A DNA stretch of 64,000 nt from Costus lasius (Eukaryota > Streptophyta > Magnoliopsida > Zingiberales > Costaceae). The DNA lies in contig CM050446.2 in the NCBI GenBank assembly GCA_027563935.2, positions 126,062,499 to 126,126,498 of the forward strand. Reading direction: 5' to 3'. The notes beneath the pieces were generated by a model. That model was not told where the DNA came from and did no database searches. It saw nothing but the letters and a program-made list of their open reading frames with translations. Of this stretch, positions 35,446-46,514 are shown in pieces; the stretch's first letter is position 1, and each line of letters starts with the position of its first letter. The position numbers and the translations under genes are program-made.

Positions 35446-36707
35446 AAATACTCCAGACGTAAATCTTTGCTTGTTCTCAAACAATAAAATAAGATGAAAC
35501 ACATGATAGGTGTAAGAGTAATCTTTTGTGTTGAGGCATACATCCAAATTAGAAAAATATTTAATAACAATCTAAAATCTAATCAGGAGAAATCAAGTAA
35601 ATGGTTGTTTCAAGTGTTCAATAGTTTAATCCCATAATTTTTAGATGTCAAACAACCTTATAAGCAACAAACATAGGATTTAATCAAGCCTACACATAAC
35701 ACTCATGCAATTCCAATTCTCCCTAGTCAAATCGTTGGGGTTAACTCAAATATTTCATTTAGGGTATGATACACTGATTATTGCCTTAGACTTCAATTTA
35801 TATCCTTAGGTACCATTGCCAATTTTTCGCAATGCCAAGTAGAGGAGTCTCTTTATTGATTTCAACTTCACATCCCTTAGATTTCAACTCATGTCCTTTG
35901 GTACCACTGCCAATTTTTGTGCAGTGCCAAGTAGAGGAATCTAAGGGTGAGTTTTTATTTTTATTTTTATTTTTTTTATGCTCAACAGTTGATAATATAT
36001 CCTTTCTAACAAATGCAGTGTCTCCCCAACAACAGAAAGGAATTCAAAGAATATCTAAGCGAATATGTATCTTAATATGATTCTCATGTAAGTTGCAAGC
36101 TTTAGTTGATTTAACAATCATAGAAATGTTTGACCCACTAATGAACAACTCAAACCAATCCAAATCACAAAATTTCAAAATCATAGAATAAATGCACATG
36201 ATCAAAAAGTATCTCTAACAAGGAGGTAATATCAACAATCAATGATTATTCCTAACCAATTATGCATTCAACTCAAAATTTTGAAATAGCCTTCATAGGA
36301 CAAGTCTCATGATAGACACATGAATTCGTGAATAATAAGCATCATAACATTTCAAAATTTAAACAGCATGTATGAGAGTCACAATCATTATAGCAAAGTT
36401 CTGATATAAACATGAAAGTAAAATGCAAGATGTCATACATAACTATCACAGAATGGGGCCTGAGGATGTGGACCAGGCCCACAAATATAATGGCATATAA
36501 GATACAATTCTAAAATACTATCCATCACAGAATAAAAGTCTCAATCCAAACACAGCAAAATCAAGCGAACACAGTCGAATAGCCACATGAAGAAAGAAAA
36601 TGGAAATCGGAATATAGAAAGCTCACCCACTCTAAAAGTTTGCATAGTCCTCTATGCAATACCATGATGTGAGAGGAGTGGATGTCAATGCTGATGCTGA
36701 TGGGAGG
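35446..36707 (-). other. Element B 3' untranslated region
   Basis: Between the ORF1 stop and the 3' LTR. Contains two hairpin repeats at 35814-35834 and 35905-35926. The sequence next to the LTR (35446-35485, minus strand GAGAACAAGCAAAG...) is the usual Athila pre-LTR stretch. Confidence 0.7.
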
Positions 36708-36906
36708 CTACTTCCGTTTGCGCGAGCGAGAGCCAGAGCCTCGTGAGCTCTTGCTCTTCCCGCGTGCGTTATAGTTTGGCTCAACCTCCTCGTCTGAAGA
36801 AATTTCCATGTGTGCCATGTTCTCTTCAGTGATGAAGGCAAGCCTCTCATCCATGCTTGATAGCTTCTCCCAACGGAACTCATCATCTTGTGTTGCCTCT
36901 GCATGT

Positions 36907-38160
36907 TGATGAGTGTAATTTTTATATAATTTAAAGTACCATTCATATGATCTTTTCAGGCTTTTGTCTTGTTTTGTATCTAAATTTAGTATCTTTTCTC
37001 GTTAAGTACAGAATCTTCACTATTTTTCGTATTATTTGTGAAATGCAGGTCATTTTACCATATTTTAGTGAAGATTTTGATGATTTGATGTTATGAGAAG
37101 ATTCCTCACAGTGCTAGGAGGTCACAAGTCAAATTTGAGGTAAATTGGAGCTTTCTGCAGAGAACATGGGCAGGCCATGTTCACCGTCACGGCCATGATC
37201 ATCTCGGCAGAACTCTGCAGCATTATGCGAGCCAGACAAGGCCTACCCGTTCCTCCCTTCACGCCCGTGTTTACATCGTCGCAGACTGCCGAACTCATCA
37301 CGGCCTGGCCGTGATGGCCATCACGGCCGTGATGGCTTCAGCGCAGTTTCGACCTTTCGACGGTTTTTCACCCGATTTGAGTGATTCCGAAGTCAGAATT
37401 TACTGAAATTTGGAGAGAAACTTCCTAACTGCATAAGGAAGAGATAGAACTATAAAATATGCTTGTTGGAGTGGTTTTTGGGGTCGAACGTTTCAGAGGC
37501 GTGGACTAGGGCGAAAGTTGGGCGATTTTTGCATTCGAGGGCTTGATTCGACCGAATTATTTGGGGCTTTCGAGAGAAGACTAAAGATTCATCATCTCCT
37601 ACCCTTGTTCTATAATTTTCCTAACTTTTGGTTGTATTTTCTTGGGTTTTCATTGAGTAACTATGTGTTTCTTAGCATAAAACCCTTGTTCGGAGCTCGG
37701 GCGTAGCCCGTTGAACATATTTCCACATGTAAAATATTTTCTAATGAATCTCAGTGTTATTTTAAGTAGTTTGACTTATTTAAATGAGTTGCACTTATTG
37801 CGTATTTATGTTGTGGCCAAACATTTATATGTGTTAAGTGTTACGAGAAGTACCGAGAGGTGAATCGTAACACTCGAACTATCTCGTTTAAACTTGTTAC
37901 TTGAATTACGAGAGTCGTTCAACGTCACTCGAGGATTTACATTCTTTCATAGAGCCCAACGGGTCTCTTATGTTAATTTTGCTACAAGAGTAGGAAATTA
38001 GCTTATGCTAGACACCGGATTACGCTTCGAGAGAAGGTAACCCGTACCATAGGAAAGATCGCCTTAAGTTGTTTACTGTCGGATTGCTCTTCGAGAGAAG
38101 GAGGTCCGTTTTCTATTTCAATTCATTGATTGATTTACACTTAAAGTTTTCAATGAGGTG
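36907..38160 (+). repeat. Element A 5' LTR, first piece
   Basis: Matches 51302-52549 of the 3' LTR and stops at CAATGAGGTG. Palindromic array units lie at about 37165-37336, including the perfect palindromes 37297-37315 (ATCACGGCC-T-GGCCGTGAT) and 37317-37336 (GCCATCACGGCCGTGATGGC). Confidence 0.93.
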
Positions 38161-39839
38161 GACTTGCCACCGAGCTAGCCCAATTCGGCTCTCTTAATTG
38201 GATCCATGTGGCGTCTTGACGAAAAAAAGTAAGCAGCTTTCGGTGATAGAGGGAGGCCATGCGGATGGGACGGGATAGAGGGGATTTTCCTCCTCTCGCT
38301 TGGTGCTCCGGCAACACAAGGTTTAGGGGGACCTTTGAAAAGGGAGGCTAGAGAAGTGGCAGCTCTGTAGGGATGCACTTCGGTGGGTGGGTTCGCAAGA
38401 ATAGGGCTTTCGGCCTGGGTTATCAGAGGGTTTCTTCCCTACGGTGGTGGGCCGGCGAAGCAGTGCTCTTCATCCTCAACCGTGATCGGCGACTTAAAGG
38501 AAGCTTGCCAGACGATGAGCAATAGACCGGAGTGGGCCAGACGGAGGCGACACATTTCTTGGCCCGGCCCCATATGGTGTGGAGGCTTTAGGGTTGGGCA
38601 ACCCGGTCAACCTAGAGGACTCCTTTGAGCCAAAGGAAGGAGAAGAGCAGCCCAGCCCACCCGTAAGGCAGCTTCGCGGACTAGAGGATGAAGATGACCT
38701 CATGGAGTAAGGTCAAGTGTGGTCAACCTTGAGGTCAAACTTTTCTTTTCGTAGTTTTGCTGTAACAATGGTATCAGAGGGTTTTCATTCCACAATGCCT
38801 ATAACAACCATCTCTCTTCCACGCACTAATTGAAGCATGGCTAAGGAGCTTCCTTCTAAGGATGTGGGGGAACTCGCTCTTCCAACTGCCTCCAATGCAG
38901 ATTTTTTTTCGTCGGGCTAGAGCCCCTTACTCATTAGGAGCAACTATCGATGACCAACGTTGAATCTTTGCCGCCTTACCTGTCGTTCGCGCTGAAGATC
39001 GACCTCGGCATTGGAATGTGCCCTCGCTGAAGGCATATCACCGTCGAGAGGGGAGCAAGAAGATGATCGCGATCGGCTCCAATAACATCATTGGTTCTTT
39101 CACCACTTGCAATCTGACAACGGGGCCGCTTTCGAATGTGGAGCTCTCCCCTATTTTGGGTCCATCCGAGCAAGGAAGTAACATCGCTTGGGTTTCTCTC
39201 TTGCTGGGCTTGATTGTGGATCATCCTTTGGAAATCTCACCTATATTCAGCGTTGTTTCAAGGTGAGGAGACATCTCTGAAGTGTAGACGGAAGCTTGGT
39301 CTTCAGATCTTCCTGGTTGGATGCAACGGAAGCTAAGGAATTTCTTTTCCTTTCAGCGTTAGTTAACTTCTTGAACTATCAAAGCTAAATAGGGCTGTGC
39401 TATGGGGGGGTTCTCACGGCCCTTTTTCTCCACATTGCAAGGTGAAGGTGAGGTATACATTCACTTTTTTTTTTTTTCTGTTCACCGGCCTATTTGTGGT
39501 AGGATGATAGCTACAGGTTGGAGGCAGCAACGCTTGAGTTAGGGTGGTGCCTGACACTACTTCCGGCTCCTTCGGTGCCTAAATCTTGGGGTAGCAGCGG
39601 GAAGGGTCTCGGCTCCCTCACTGATTCAGGTTCGTGGTGGAAGTGGAAGGCAAAATGATAAGGTTGAGATTGCTCTCCGACTCCCTCGTCGAGCAAGGGG
39701 CTCCGAGGTAGAAGCGGTCAGTAGCGATGGGTGTTCTGGGCTCCCTCACATGGTGGCATAGAGCTGAGACCCGACGTGAGGGATGACCACGGTGGCTCAA
39801 TCTTGCTTCCAGCTCCCTTATTGAGCAAGGGTGGAGAGC
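38161..39839 (+). mobile_element. Unclassified LTR retrotransposon fragment F
   Basis: Probable LTR 38161-38767 ending in GTAACA, then TGGTATCAGAG (38769-38779), a methionine-tRNA primer site. A start codon at 38837 opens 27 codons (MAKELPSKDVGELALP) to a stop. From 39480 to 39839 a CTCCCTCA/GAGCAAGGG phrase recurs every 60-80 bases in decayed form. No polymerase was recognised. Confidence 0.5.
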
Positions 39840-40860
39840 TGATGACATGCAAATATATGATATATCGTGGCTTAATTTTATCATTATTTCGGAGCAAATT
39901 GTATGTTTCGTCTCATTTATTTACTTAAATGCTTCATATTCTTCAGAGCCTTCACTTTTCCTCTGTTTTATTGAAATGTAGGGATTTCGCCCTAAAATTG
40001 GTGGATTTTAGAGAATCTGAAGATATGGGATGATTCCTCATGATGAGACGAAGCTACACGCAAAATTTCAGCTCAAATGGAGCCCTCTACAGAGTTCACG
40101 GCCTAGGGTGTGCATCCATGCACGGTCGTGCATGAGACGAATGTTGTAGGTTTTTGACGAGATGTTTACGGGCATGCCCGTGAACCCATACACGGCCATG
40201 AAGAGTAAGTTTCCGAGTCACCGAGCCATGCACGGGCGTGTCCGTGCACCGATACACGGCCGTGTATCGTCCTGACAGGCGACCGGTTTTTCACCAGATT
40301 CTTCCTATTTTCGAGGGGGAATTTGGGGAAACTTGGTGGTGACCTTCCTAACTTGGATACACATGATTTGGGACTGAAAATCATCGAATTTGATCAAGCG
40401 GTTGAGGAGAACGAACGAGCATGGCGACAACCTAGGGTTTGGGGCGATTTTCGGGGCGACAACACTGTTCCGGCTCGATTTCTCCGCCGTTCCGACGAGG
40501 ATCATCGTGTTGGACCTTCTTCCATCAAGGATCTACCTCTCCCTCTGGTTTAAATCAATTTGTATGAGAAATTTCATATATTTCATGATGTATACGATAG
40601 CTTAACTCTATTTTTGGGGTTTGGGCGTAGCCCACTGTAAGAATGTTGATCTTTAATGCTTGATTGATACATTTCTTTTATTTATCTTTGTCCTTATTCA
40701 TGTCTAGGAAGTTTTCATTCATGTTTATGTACTGGTCATATGCATGCATGTTTTAGATGTTATGGGAAGATGTTTTAGATGTTTTAAATGTTTATGTACT
40801 GGTCATATGTTTGGGCGTAACCCATTGGTATCGACGGTTAATCAGTTCAATTTTTATATA
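39840..40860 (+). mobile_element. LTR fragment of a third Athila-like family
   Basis: Starts TGATGACATGCAAATATATG and has the same layout as element A's LTR: a pre-array segment with GATTCCTCATGATGAGACG, a palindromic array and a late TTTGGGCGTAGCCCA word (40618), comparable with CTCGGGCGTAGCCCG at 37697. Array units at about 40118, 40166-40200 and 40225-40269 hold CACGGGCATGCCCGTG-like and GATACACGGCCGTGTATC cores. No coding region. Confidence 0.75.
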
Positions 40861-40989
40861 AAATATTTATTTATATATGTATAAATATTATATATATGGT
40901 TCGGTTCGGTTAACCATAGTTCAGCGAAGTCCCGAACCGTGAACTGTTATATCTGCGAAAAATCGACCGATCAAAGAACCGTCGGTTCG

Positions 40990-41735
40990 ATAGATCTGAC
41001 GTTCCAATCTCTCGAAATCGCCTCAAAAATGAGTTGTCACTACTTCTGTCCACCCTAGCCGCTTCGTCCACTGATTTCTTGATGATTAGGAAGTTTCAGA
41101 AAGAGCTTTTATATCCTTTGGATTCGCCTCTAAGTTAGCTTTCCAAAATGTGTCCACTTGCCTTATTTGGACATCTCTAGGGCTTAAAATCGAAAGAAAT
41201 CCGAGTAAAGGTCGGACTGCCCAGTTGCGATCACAGGTGAACCCTGCCGGGTTCACTAGGTGGTGAAGTTTACTGTGTAGCTCATGTTGAGTAAGAATCA
41301 CCGGTGAACCCCGCCGGGTTCACCAGGTGCTAAAGTGTACTGTAGACATCTGCTCAAAATTTCTCCGAAAGAATCATGGGCGAACCCTGCTGGGTTCACC
41401 TGCTAGTGAAGTGTTCTATGAGTTTCGGTCATCAACGAAAGCACTAGTGAACCCCGCCGAGTTCACCTGGCCGTATTTCTTGACGTAACTTCGATCGCGC
41501 CTAAAGATGGACAGCTTCGTCTTCTCGTAAGGAATCACCCCATGGCGTTAGAATCTTCAAAAGACTTCAAATTTGGGCGATTTCACCTAAAGTTTCACAA
41601 AAACAAGAAAAAGTGAAGATTCCGAAGCTTGTAAGTAAATAAGTCTTAATGGAGCATAAAAACATTAAATAGGCCTAAATTTATCATAGAATAATACCAA
41701 AAATTACTACTAAAATGCAAGGCATCACGCCCGCA
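40990..41735 (-). mobile_element. LTR fragment related to element B
   Basis: Minus-strand TATA box at 41116-41107. GGTGAACC units at 41236, 41303, 41379 and 41446 (spacings 67, 76, 67). It ends in ACTAAAATGCAAGGCATCA like the element B LTR. The opposite end is missing. Confidence 0.85.
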
Positions 41736-41753
41736 AACAAGTGGCCAAGTAGA

Positions 41754-42354
41754 AATTTCCAATAGGGAATTAAAGAGGATTCTTGAAAAAACTATTTCTC
41801 GGTCAAGGAAAGATTGGTCCATGAAGCTGGATGATACTTTATGGGCATACCGAACTGCATTTAAGACTCTAATTGGTATGTCACCTTATCAGCTTGTATA
41901 TGGTAAATCATTTCATCTCTCGGTTGAATTGGAACATAAAGCTTATTGGGCGATAAAGACTCTAAATTATGATTTGAAATCCGTTGGAGAGAAAAGAAGG
42001 TTACAAATTGATGAATTCGAATAAATCGGGATGAATTCATATGAGAGCGCAAGGATGTACAAGGAAAGAATTAAGAAATGGCATGACCGCCACATCGTCA
42101 GAAAGGATTTTCAAGAATGCGATCTTATTTTATTTTTTAACTCTAGATTAAGGCTCTTTCTTGGGAAACTTAGAACAAGGTGGTCAAGTCCTTTCAAAGT
42201 TGTTAAAGTTTATCCTTACGACGCTATTGAAATTTGGAGTGAAAGAACAGGAAACTTCACAATTAATGGTCAACGCCTAAAACATTATTATATGTCAGAA
42301 CCTATTGAAGAAGGTGTCAACCAGAAGCTCTCAGATCCTCCACCGCTAGCATAA
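41754..42354 (+). pseudogene. Athila-like integrase C-terminal fragment (element E)
   Basis: Carries [16 protein letters not shown] (with the catalytic-helix Glu), [48 protein letters not shown] and NGQRLKHYY. An in-frame TAA lies at 42022-42024. It is followed by the CTTCTTGGGAGACAACCCAAG tail mark at 42399-42419. Confidence 0.93.
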
Positions 42355-42559
42355 TGATGATGATCTTTGATCGAGCTATCGACACTAAACTTAGTGCTTC
42401 TTGGGAGACAACCCAAGCACTCTTACTCTTGTTTTTCTTGCTTGATTTACTTTGTTTTTGCTTATTTTTGAGTTTTACTAGTACTAATTCTTGTTTTTCT
42501 ATGTTGTAGGAGTGTTCTCAATTGATTTCACATCAAAACGGTGATTTTAGAAGTTTACG

Positions 42560-42866
42560 CAAAAAATACAACCTGGCCGTATTTATTTTTACGGCCGTAT
42601 TTTTGTGTTACTATTCATCTCTAAAGAAACAAAATGTTTTACGGGTGTGGTGTATTTATTTTTACACCCGTATTTTTATTAAAAAAAATTTACGAGGGTA
42701 CCATATTTATTTTCACACCCGTACTTTTAGAAAATTTCTTTATAGAATGTTTCACGGGGTTTCATATTTATTCTCACACCCTATATTTTCTTTGATCATT
42801 GTTACAGAATGTTTCACAGGAGTGCCATATTTAATTTTACGGTCGTATTTTTTTTTTTTTTTTTTT
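42560..42866 (+). repeat. Element E palindromic array (5 units, about 57-74 bp)
   Basis: Units start near 42571, 42645, 42703, 42765 and 42828. Each has a 5' arm, a TATTTATTTT-type loop and a 3' arm: unit 1 GGCCGTA...TACGGCC, unit 2 ACGGGTGT...ACACCCGT. Later arms are imperfect. It lies in the same place relative to the tail mark as the array of element B. Confidence 0.9.
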
Positions 42867-42880
42867 TTATCAATTTTCTT

Positions 42881-43082
42881 GTTCCGAACATGTCTTAAAC
42901 TGTAATTTTCCCTTAAAGTCGTTTATTCTTCAATTTGATATTTTAGAATTAGTCTTGTTTTTCCATTTCTAATTGAATTATCTAGCTATCGATGACACTA
43001 AAGGTCGGTACTTGACACTTGCTCCCTGTGGGAACAATATTATTTACTACTTCGATAGACCGTGCACTTGCGGAGCCTATCA
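42881..43082 (+). repeat. Element A 5' LTR, terminal piece
   Basis: Matches the last 190 bases of the 3' LTR (GTTCCGAACATGTCTTAAA... to GGAGCCTATCA) and is followed by the primer-binding site. About nine bases present in the 3' LTR are lost at the junction with the first piece. Confidence 0.92.
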
Positions 43083-43088
43083 AGTTTT

Positions 43089-43106
43089 TGGCGCCGTTGC
43101 CGGGGA
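43089..43106 (+). other. Primer-binding site of element A
   Basis: TGGCGCCGTTGCCGGGGA six bases after the 5' LTR end. Confidence 0.88.
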
Positions 43107-43268
43107 GCAACGCGTAGTCAATATCGATTAAATAGTTGAGTTGATAGACTAGATATTTTTTTTTTATTTTTGTTTGCTTTTTGTTTTTCTTTTATTTGAT
43201 TTGTTCATATTTCTTGTCTTCTTTCATTGTTCAAACTTATATTATTCTCTGGTCTGCTAACCCTGTGC

Positions 43269-45737
43269 ATGCCAAGAACAATTAGAACAGGTCAGCTAGT
43301 GCCAGAAGACCCCGAGATTGAAAGGAATTTTCGCATTCAAAGAAAAGTTCAGGACCACCAGCTTGAGGAACACTTTCCAACCACTTCTGCAATGGACGAG
43401 AACCGATCATTGATAGATTTTGTTGTACCTAATGTACAAGGCTTACACTTCAGTATTGCTCGACCGGCGGTCGAAGCAAATAATTTTGAAATAAAGCCAG
43501 CCCTAGTGCATATGGTTCAGCAGAACCAATTCAGTGGTTCACCATAAGATGACCCGAATCTCCATTTGTCAATTTTTCTTGAATATTGTGATACCCTCAA
43601 AATTAATGGGGTAATTTCTGATGCTATACGCTTACGTCTTTTTCCTTTCTCCCTCAGGGATCGCGCGCGCGCATGGCTACAGTCCCTCCCACACGGCTCC
43701 ATCACAACATGGGATCAGCTTTCCTATGCGTTCCTCTCTAAATATTTTCCACCGAGCAAGACGGCTCAGTTGAGGAACCAAATAACGAATTTTAGCCAGA
43801 GGGAAGGCGAGTCGCTCTACGAGGCCTGTGACCGTTTCAAGGAGTTGCTACGATTGTGCCCACATCACGTACTGGAAAAATGGGTACTTGTGCATACTTT
43901 CTATAACGGGCTTTTATATAATACTCGCTTATCTGTAGATGCAGCTGCGGGAGGCGCCCTGATGAATAAGAATGTAGACGATGCCATGACTCTGAATCAC
44001 TACCAGTGGACGAGTGAGAGAAACGTCCCGGTAAGAGGTGGAGGTAAGCATGACCTTGACATGTTGAGTTCATTGGCGGCTAAGGTTGACTCCTTATCCC
44101 CTCAACTAACTTCAATGAATTTTAATACATCGTCTATCAATTCTATTACTTGTGAAGTTTGTGGTAACTTGGGACACAGTGCTACTAATTGCCAGATTAT
44201 GGCTCCTTCTTCTTCTGATTTGTCTTTAGACCAGGTTAATGCTATACAACAAGATCAGAGGAACCAGAATGACCCGTTCTCAGGCACATACAACCCCGGT
44301 TGGAGAAGTCATCCCAACTTCTCCTACCGGAACACTCAGAATCAAGCCAACCCACCGAACGACAACAACCAGGCTCCCTAGGGAAATTCAAGCAATTAGT
44401 TCTCTCATTCTCAATTCAGGCAACCACCCAGATTTCAACAAAGGCAGTTTAATCAGCCTCAGAAATCCAGTTTAGAGCTGCTGCTAAAGAATTTTATCAA
44501 TACCCAGTCAAAGCGAAATGAGGGTGTTGATGAGTCTATCCGTCAGTTAAATTCCAAGGTGGACTCCTTGATTTCTCATTCCAAGATACTAGAGAGCCAG
44601 ATTGCTCAACAAACTGCTTCAACCTCTAGGCCATTAGGGAAGCTTCCTTCCCAACCCGAAGCAAATCCAAGAGAGCACTACAACGCGATTCTGACATGCA
44701 GTGACTCTCAAAAGGAAGCTCCCCATGGGTCACCTAGATAATTGGTAGTTGGTGAGTCTGAGGAGAATAGCACAGATGCCCAGTATTCAGATGAAATACA
44801 CATAAAGTCGGAGGTCTCACAAGAACAAGTCCTAATTTCGTCGCCACCTCACACGCCGCCTGCCTCCTGTCCCCAGAGATTGGTTAAGGCATTGACGGGA
44901 CAGTACAACTCGCTGATGCCTACGAAGCTTCCTGATCCTGGCAGTTTTTCTGTTCCATGTAGTATCAGTGATATTTCTATTGAGAGAGCTCTCTATGATT
45001 TGGGGGCTAGTGTAAGTATCAAACCTCTCTCACTGTTCCAAAGTTTGGACTTGGGAGGCTTGGAACCCACACATATACCTCTTCAGCTCGCGAATGGCTC
45101 TGTACACCGCCCAGTGGGCATGGTGGAGGATGTGCCAATTAAAGTCGGGGAACTTTATGTCCCTGTCGACTTTGTAGTCTTGGATATGTCCGAAAATTTC
45201 AGATTACCACTTATCTTGGGCCGCCCTTTCCTAGCTACCGCCGGGGCAGTTATAGATGTCAAGAAGAGGAAGCTTTCTCTAAACTTTTGTGATACTATTA
45301 TGGATTTTCATATATCTGTTGATATGCCAGATCTTTCTGTTTCAGGCTCGTGCTATAGCGTGGAGACGGTACCTGAGCTTATGAATTTTTTGGAGGTCAC
45401 GTGGGATTTTCTTACATCCAATCCTTGCCCTGATATGGAAGCAGGTGCTACATTGATGAGGGAGGACCGGGCCATTCAAAATAGTTTGTTTGAGGCGGAC
45501 GCCAATTTTGGTTGCACGAGGATGTTTCATACTGTGGATGAGGATAACCATTTATTGGATTATGGGAAGAATCACAGTGAATTTAAAAACTTTTTAATTT
45601 TGCATGACATCAAGAAATTTTTCTATGTACACCTATTACTCTTACTGCTCATCTCTATAGGTGTTACTTTTAGGCGACGAAGAAAGGGGCGTTCATATGC
45701 CATTTCTTCTGCCTCCGATCCACTGGACATGCCATGA
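43269..45737 (+). pseudogene. Element A gag-protease, one frame with four nonsense codons
   Basis: Reads MPRTIRTGQLVPEDP at the start. The gag core has RLRLFPFSLRDRARAWL, FLSKYFPPSKTAQL and RLSVDAAAGGALMN, then an intact zinc knuckle CEVCGNLGHSATNC near 44150. The protease has the intact catalytic DLGASVSI near 45001, then LILGRPFLATAGAVIDV. All parts are in the same frame; only TAA 43545, TAG 44379, TAG 44397 and TAA 44739 interrupt it. The last 70 codons (Leu-rich, then RRRRKGR) differ from element B. No polymerase follows. Confidence 0.93.
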
Positions 45738-45919
45738 GGCACAGTCATTGGTCAAACTATTGACCTTAAACGAGCCCTTCTTGGGAGACACCCCAAGGAT
45801 TTATCTTTTATTGTGTTGTGTTGTATTTGTTTGGATAGACTTCTATGTTGTATGTTGTTGTAGTAGTTTTTGTTTTGTATTGTTTTGTTGTTTTTCTTTT
45901 GATATTATTTGGTGATGAC
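45738..45919 (+). other. Element A tail, left of the hAT insertion
   Basis: Holds the CTTCTTGGGAGACACCCCAAGG mark found after pol in this group, then a T/G-rich stretch, up to the 8-base hAT target duplication at 45912-45919. Confidence 0.75.
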
Positions 45920-46514
45920 TAGAGGTGGCCATGGGCCGTGCCCGGGCCGGCCCGGGCCCGGGCCCGCCTCAGCCCGCCAGAAATCGGGCCGTGCCGGGCA
46001 CGGCACGGCTGAAATTTCCTTCGGCCCGGCACGGCACGCGGCACGATTAGGCGTGCCGTCGCCGGCACGGCTCCGCCGGGCCGTGGGCACGAATCCGGCC
46101 CGCGGGCCAGATCCGGCACGCGGGCCTGGCACGGCCCGCGGGCTAACGGCGGCACGTGGGTCAAATACGGCCCAACGGGCCCAATTAGGCACGCGGGCCG
46201 TGTTGGGCCCGGCCCGGTTTTGGCCCGTGGGCCGAATTTAAAAAAAAAATATTTTAATAAGTAAATTACTTAATTAAAATATATAAAATGTGAAAAAATA
46301 AAAAAAAATTGAGAATGTATATTACACAAATTTTTGAAAAAATGTTAAACTTTTATATATTTTAGACCGGACCCATTACAGGCTGCCTACGTACCCCACT
46401 CAAAGGAGGAATCAGGTCTACGTAGTTCTCTTTTTACAACTCTTTTTACAACTCTTTTTACAACTCTTTCTACAACTTTTTTACAACTTTTTTTATAATT
46501 ATTTATTACAACGT

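Noticed and set aside
38769..38779. Methionine tRNA gene fragment
   Set aside because: TGGTATCAGAG here and at 61895 is a retrotransposon primer-binding site; no tRNA fold is present.
43517..43705. Minus-strand open frames within element A gag and similar ones in element B
   Set aside because: Antisense shadows of gag.
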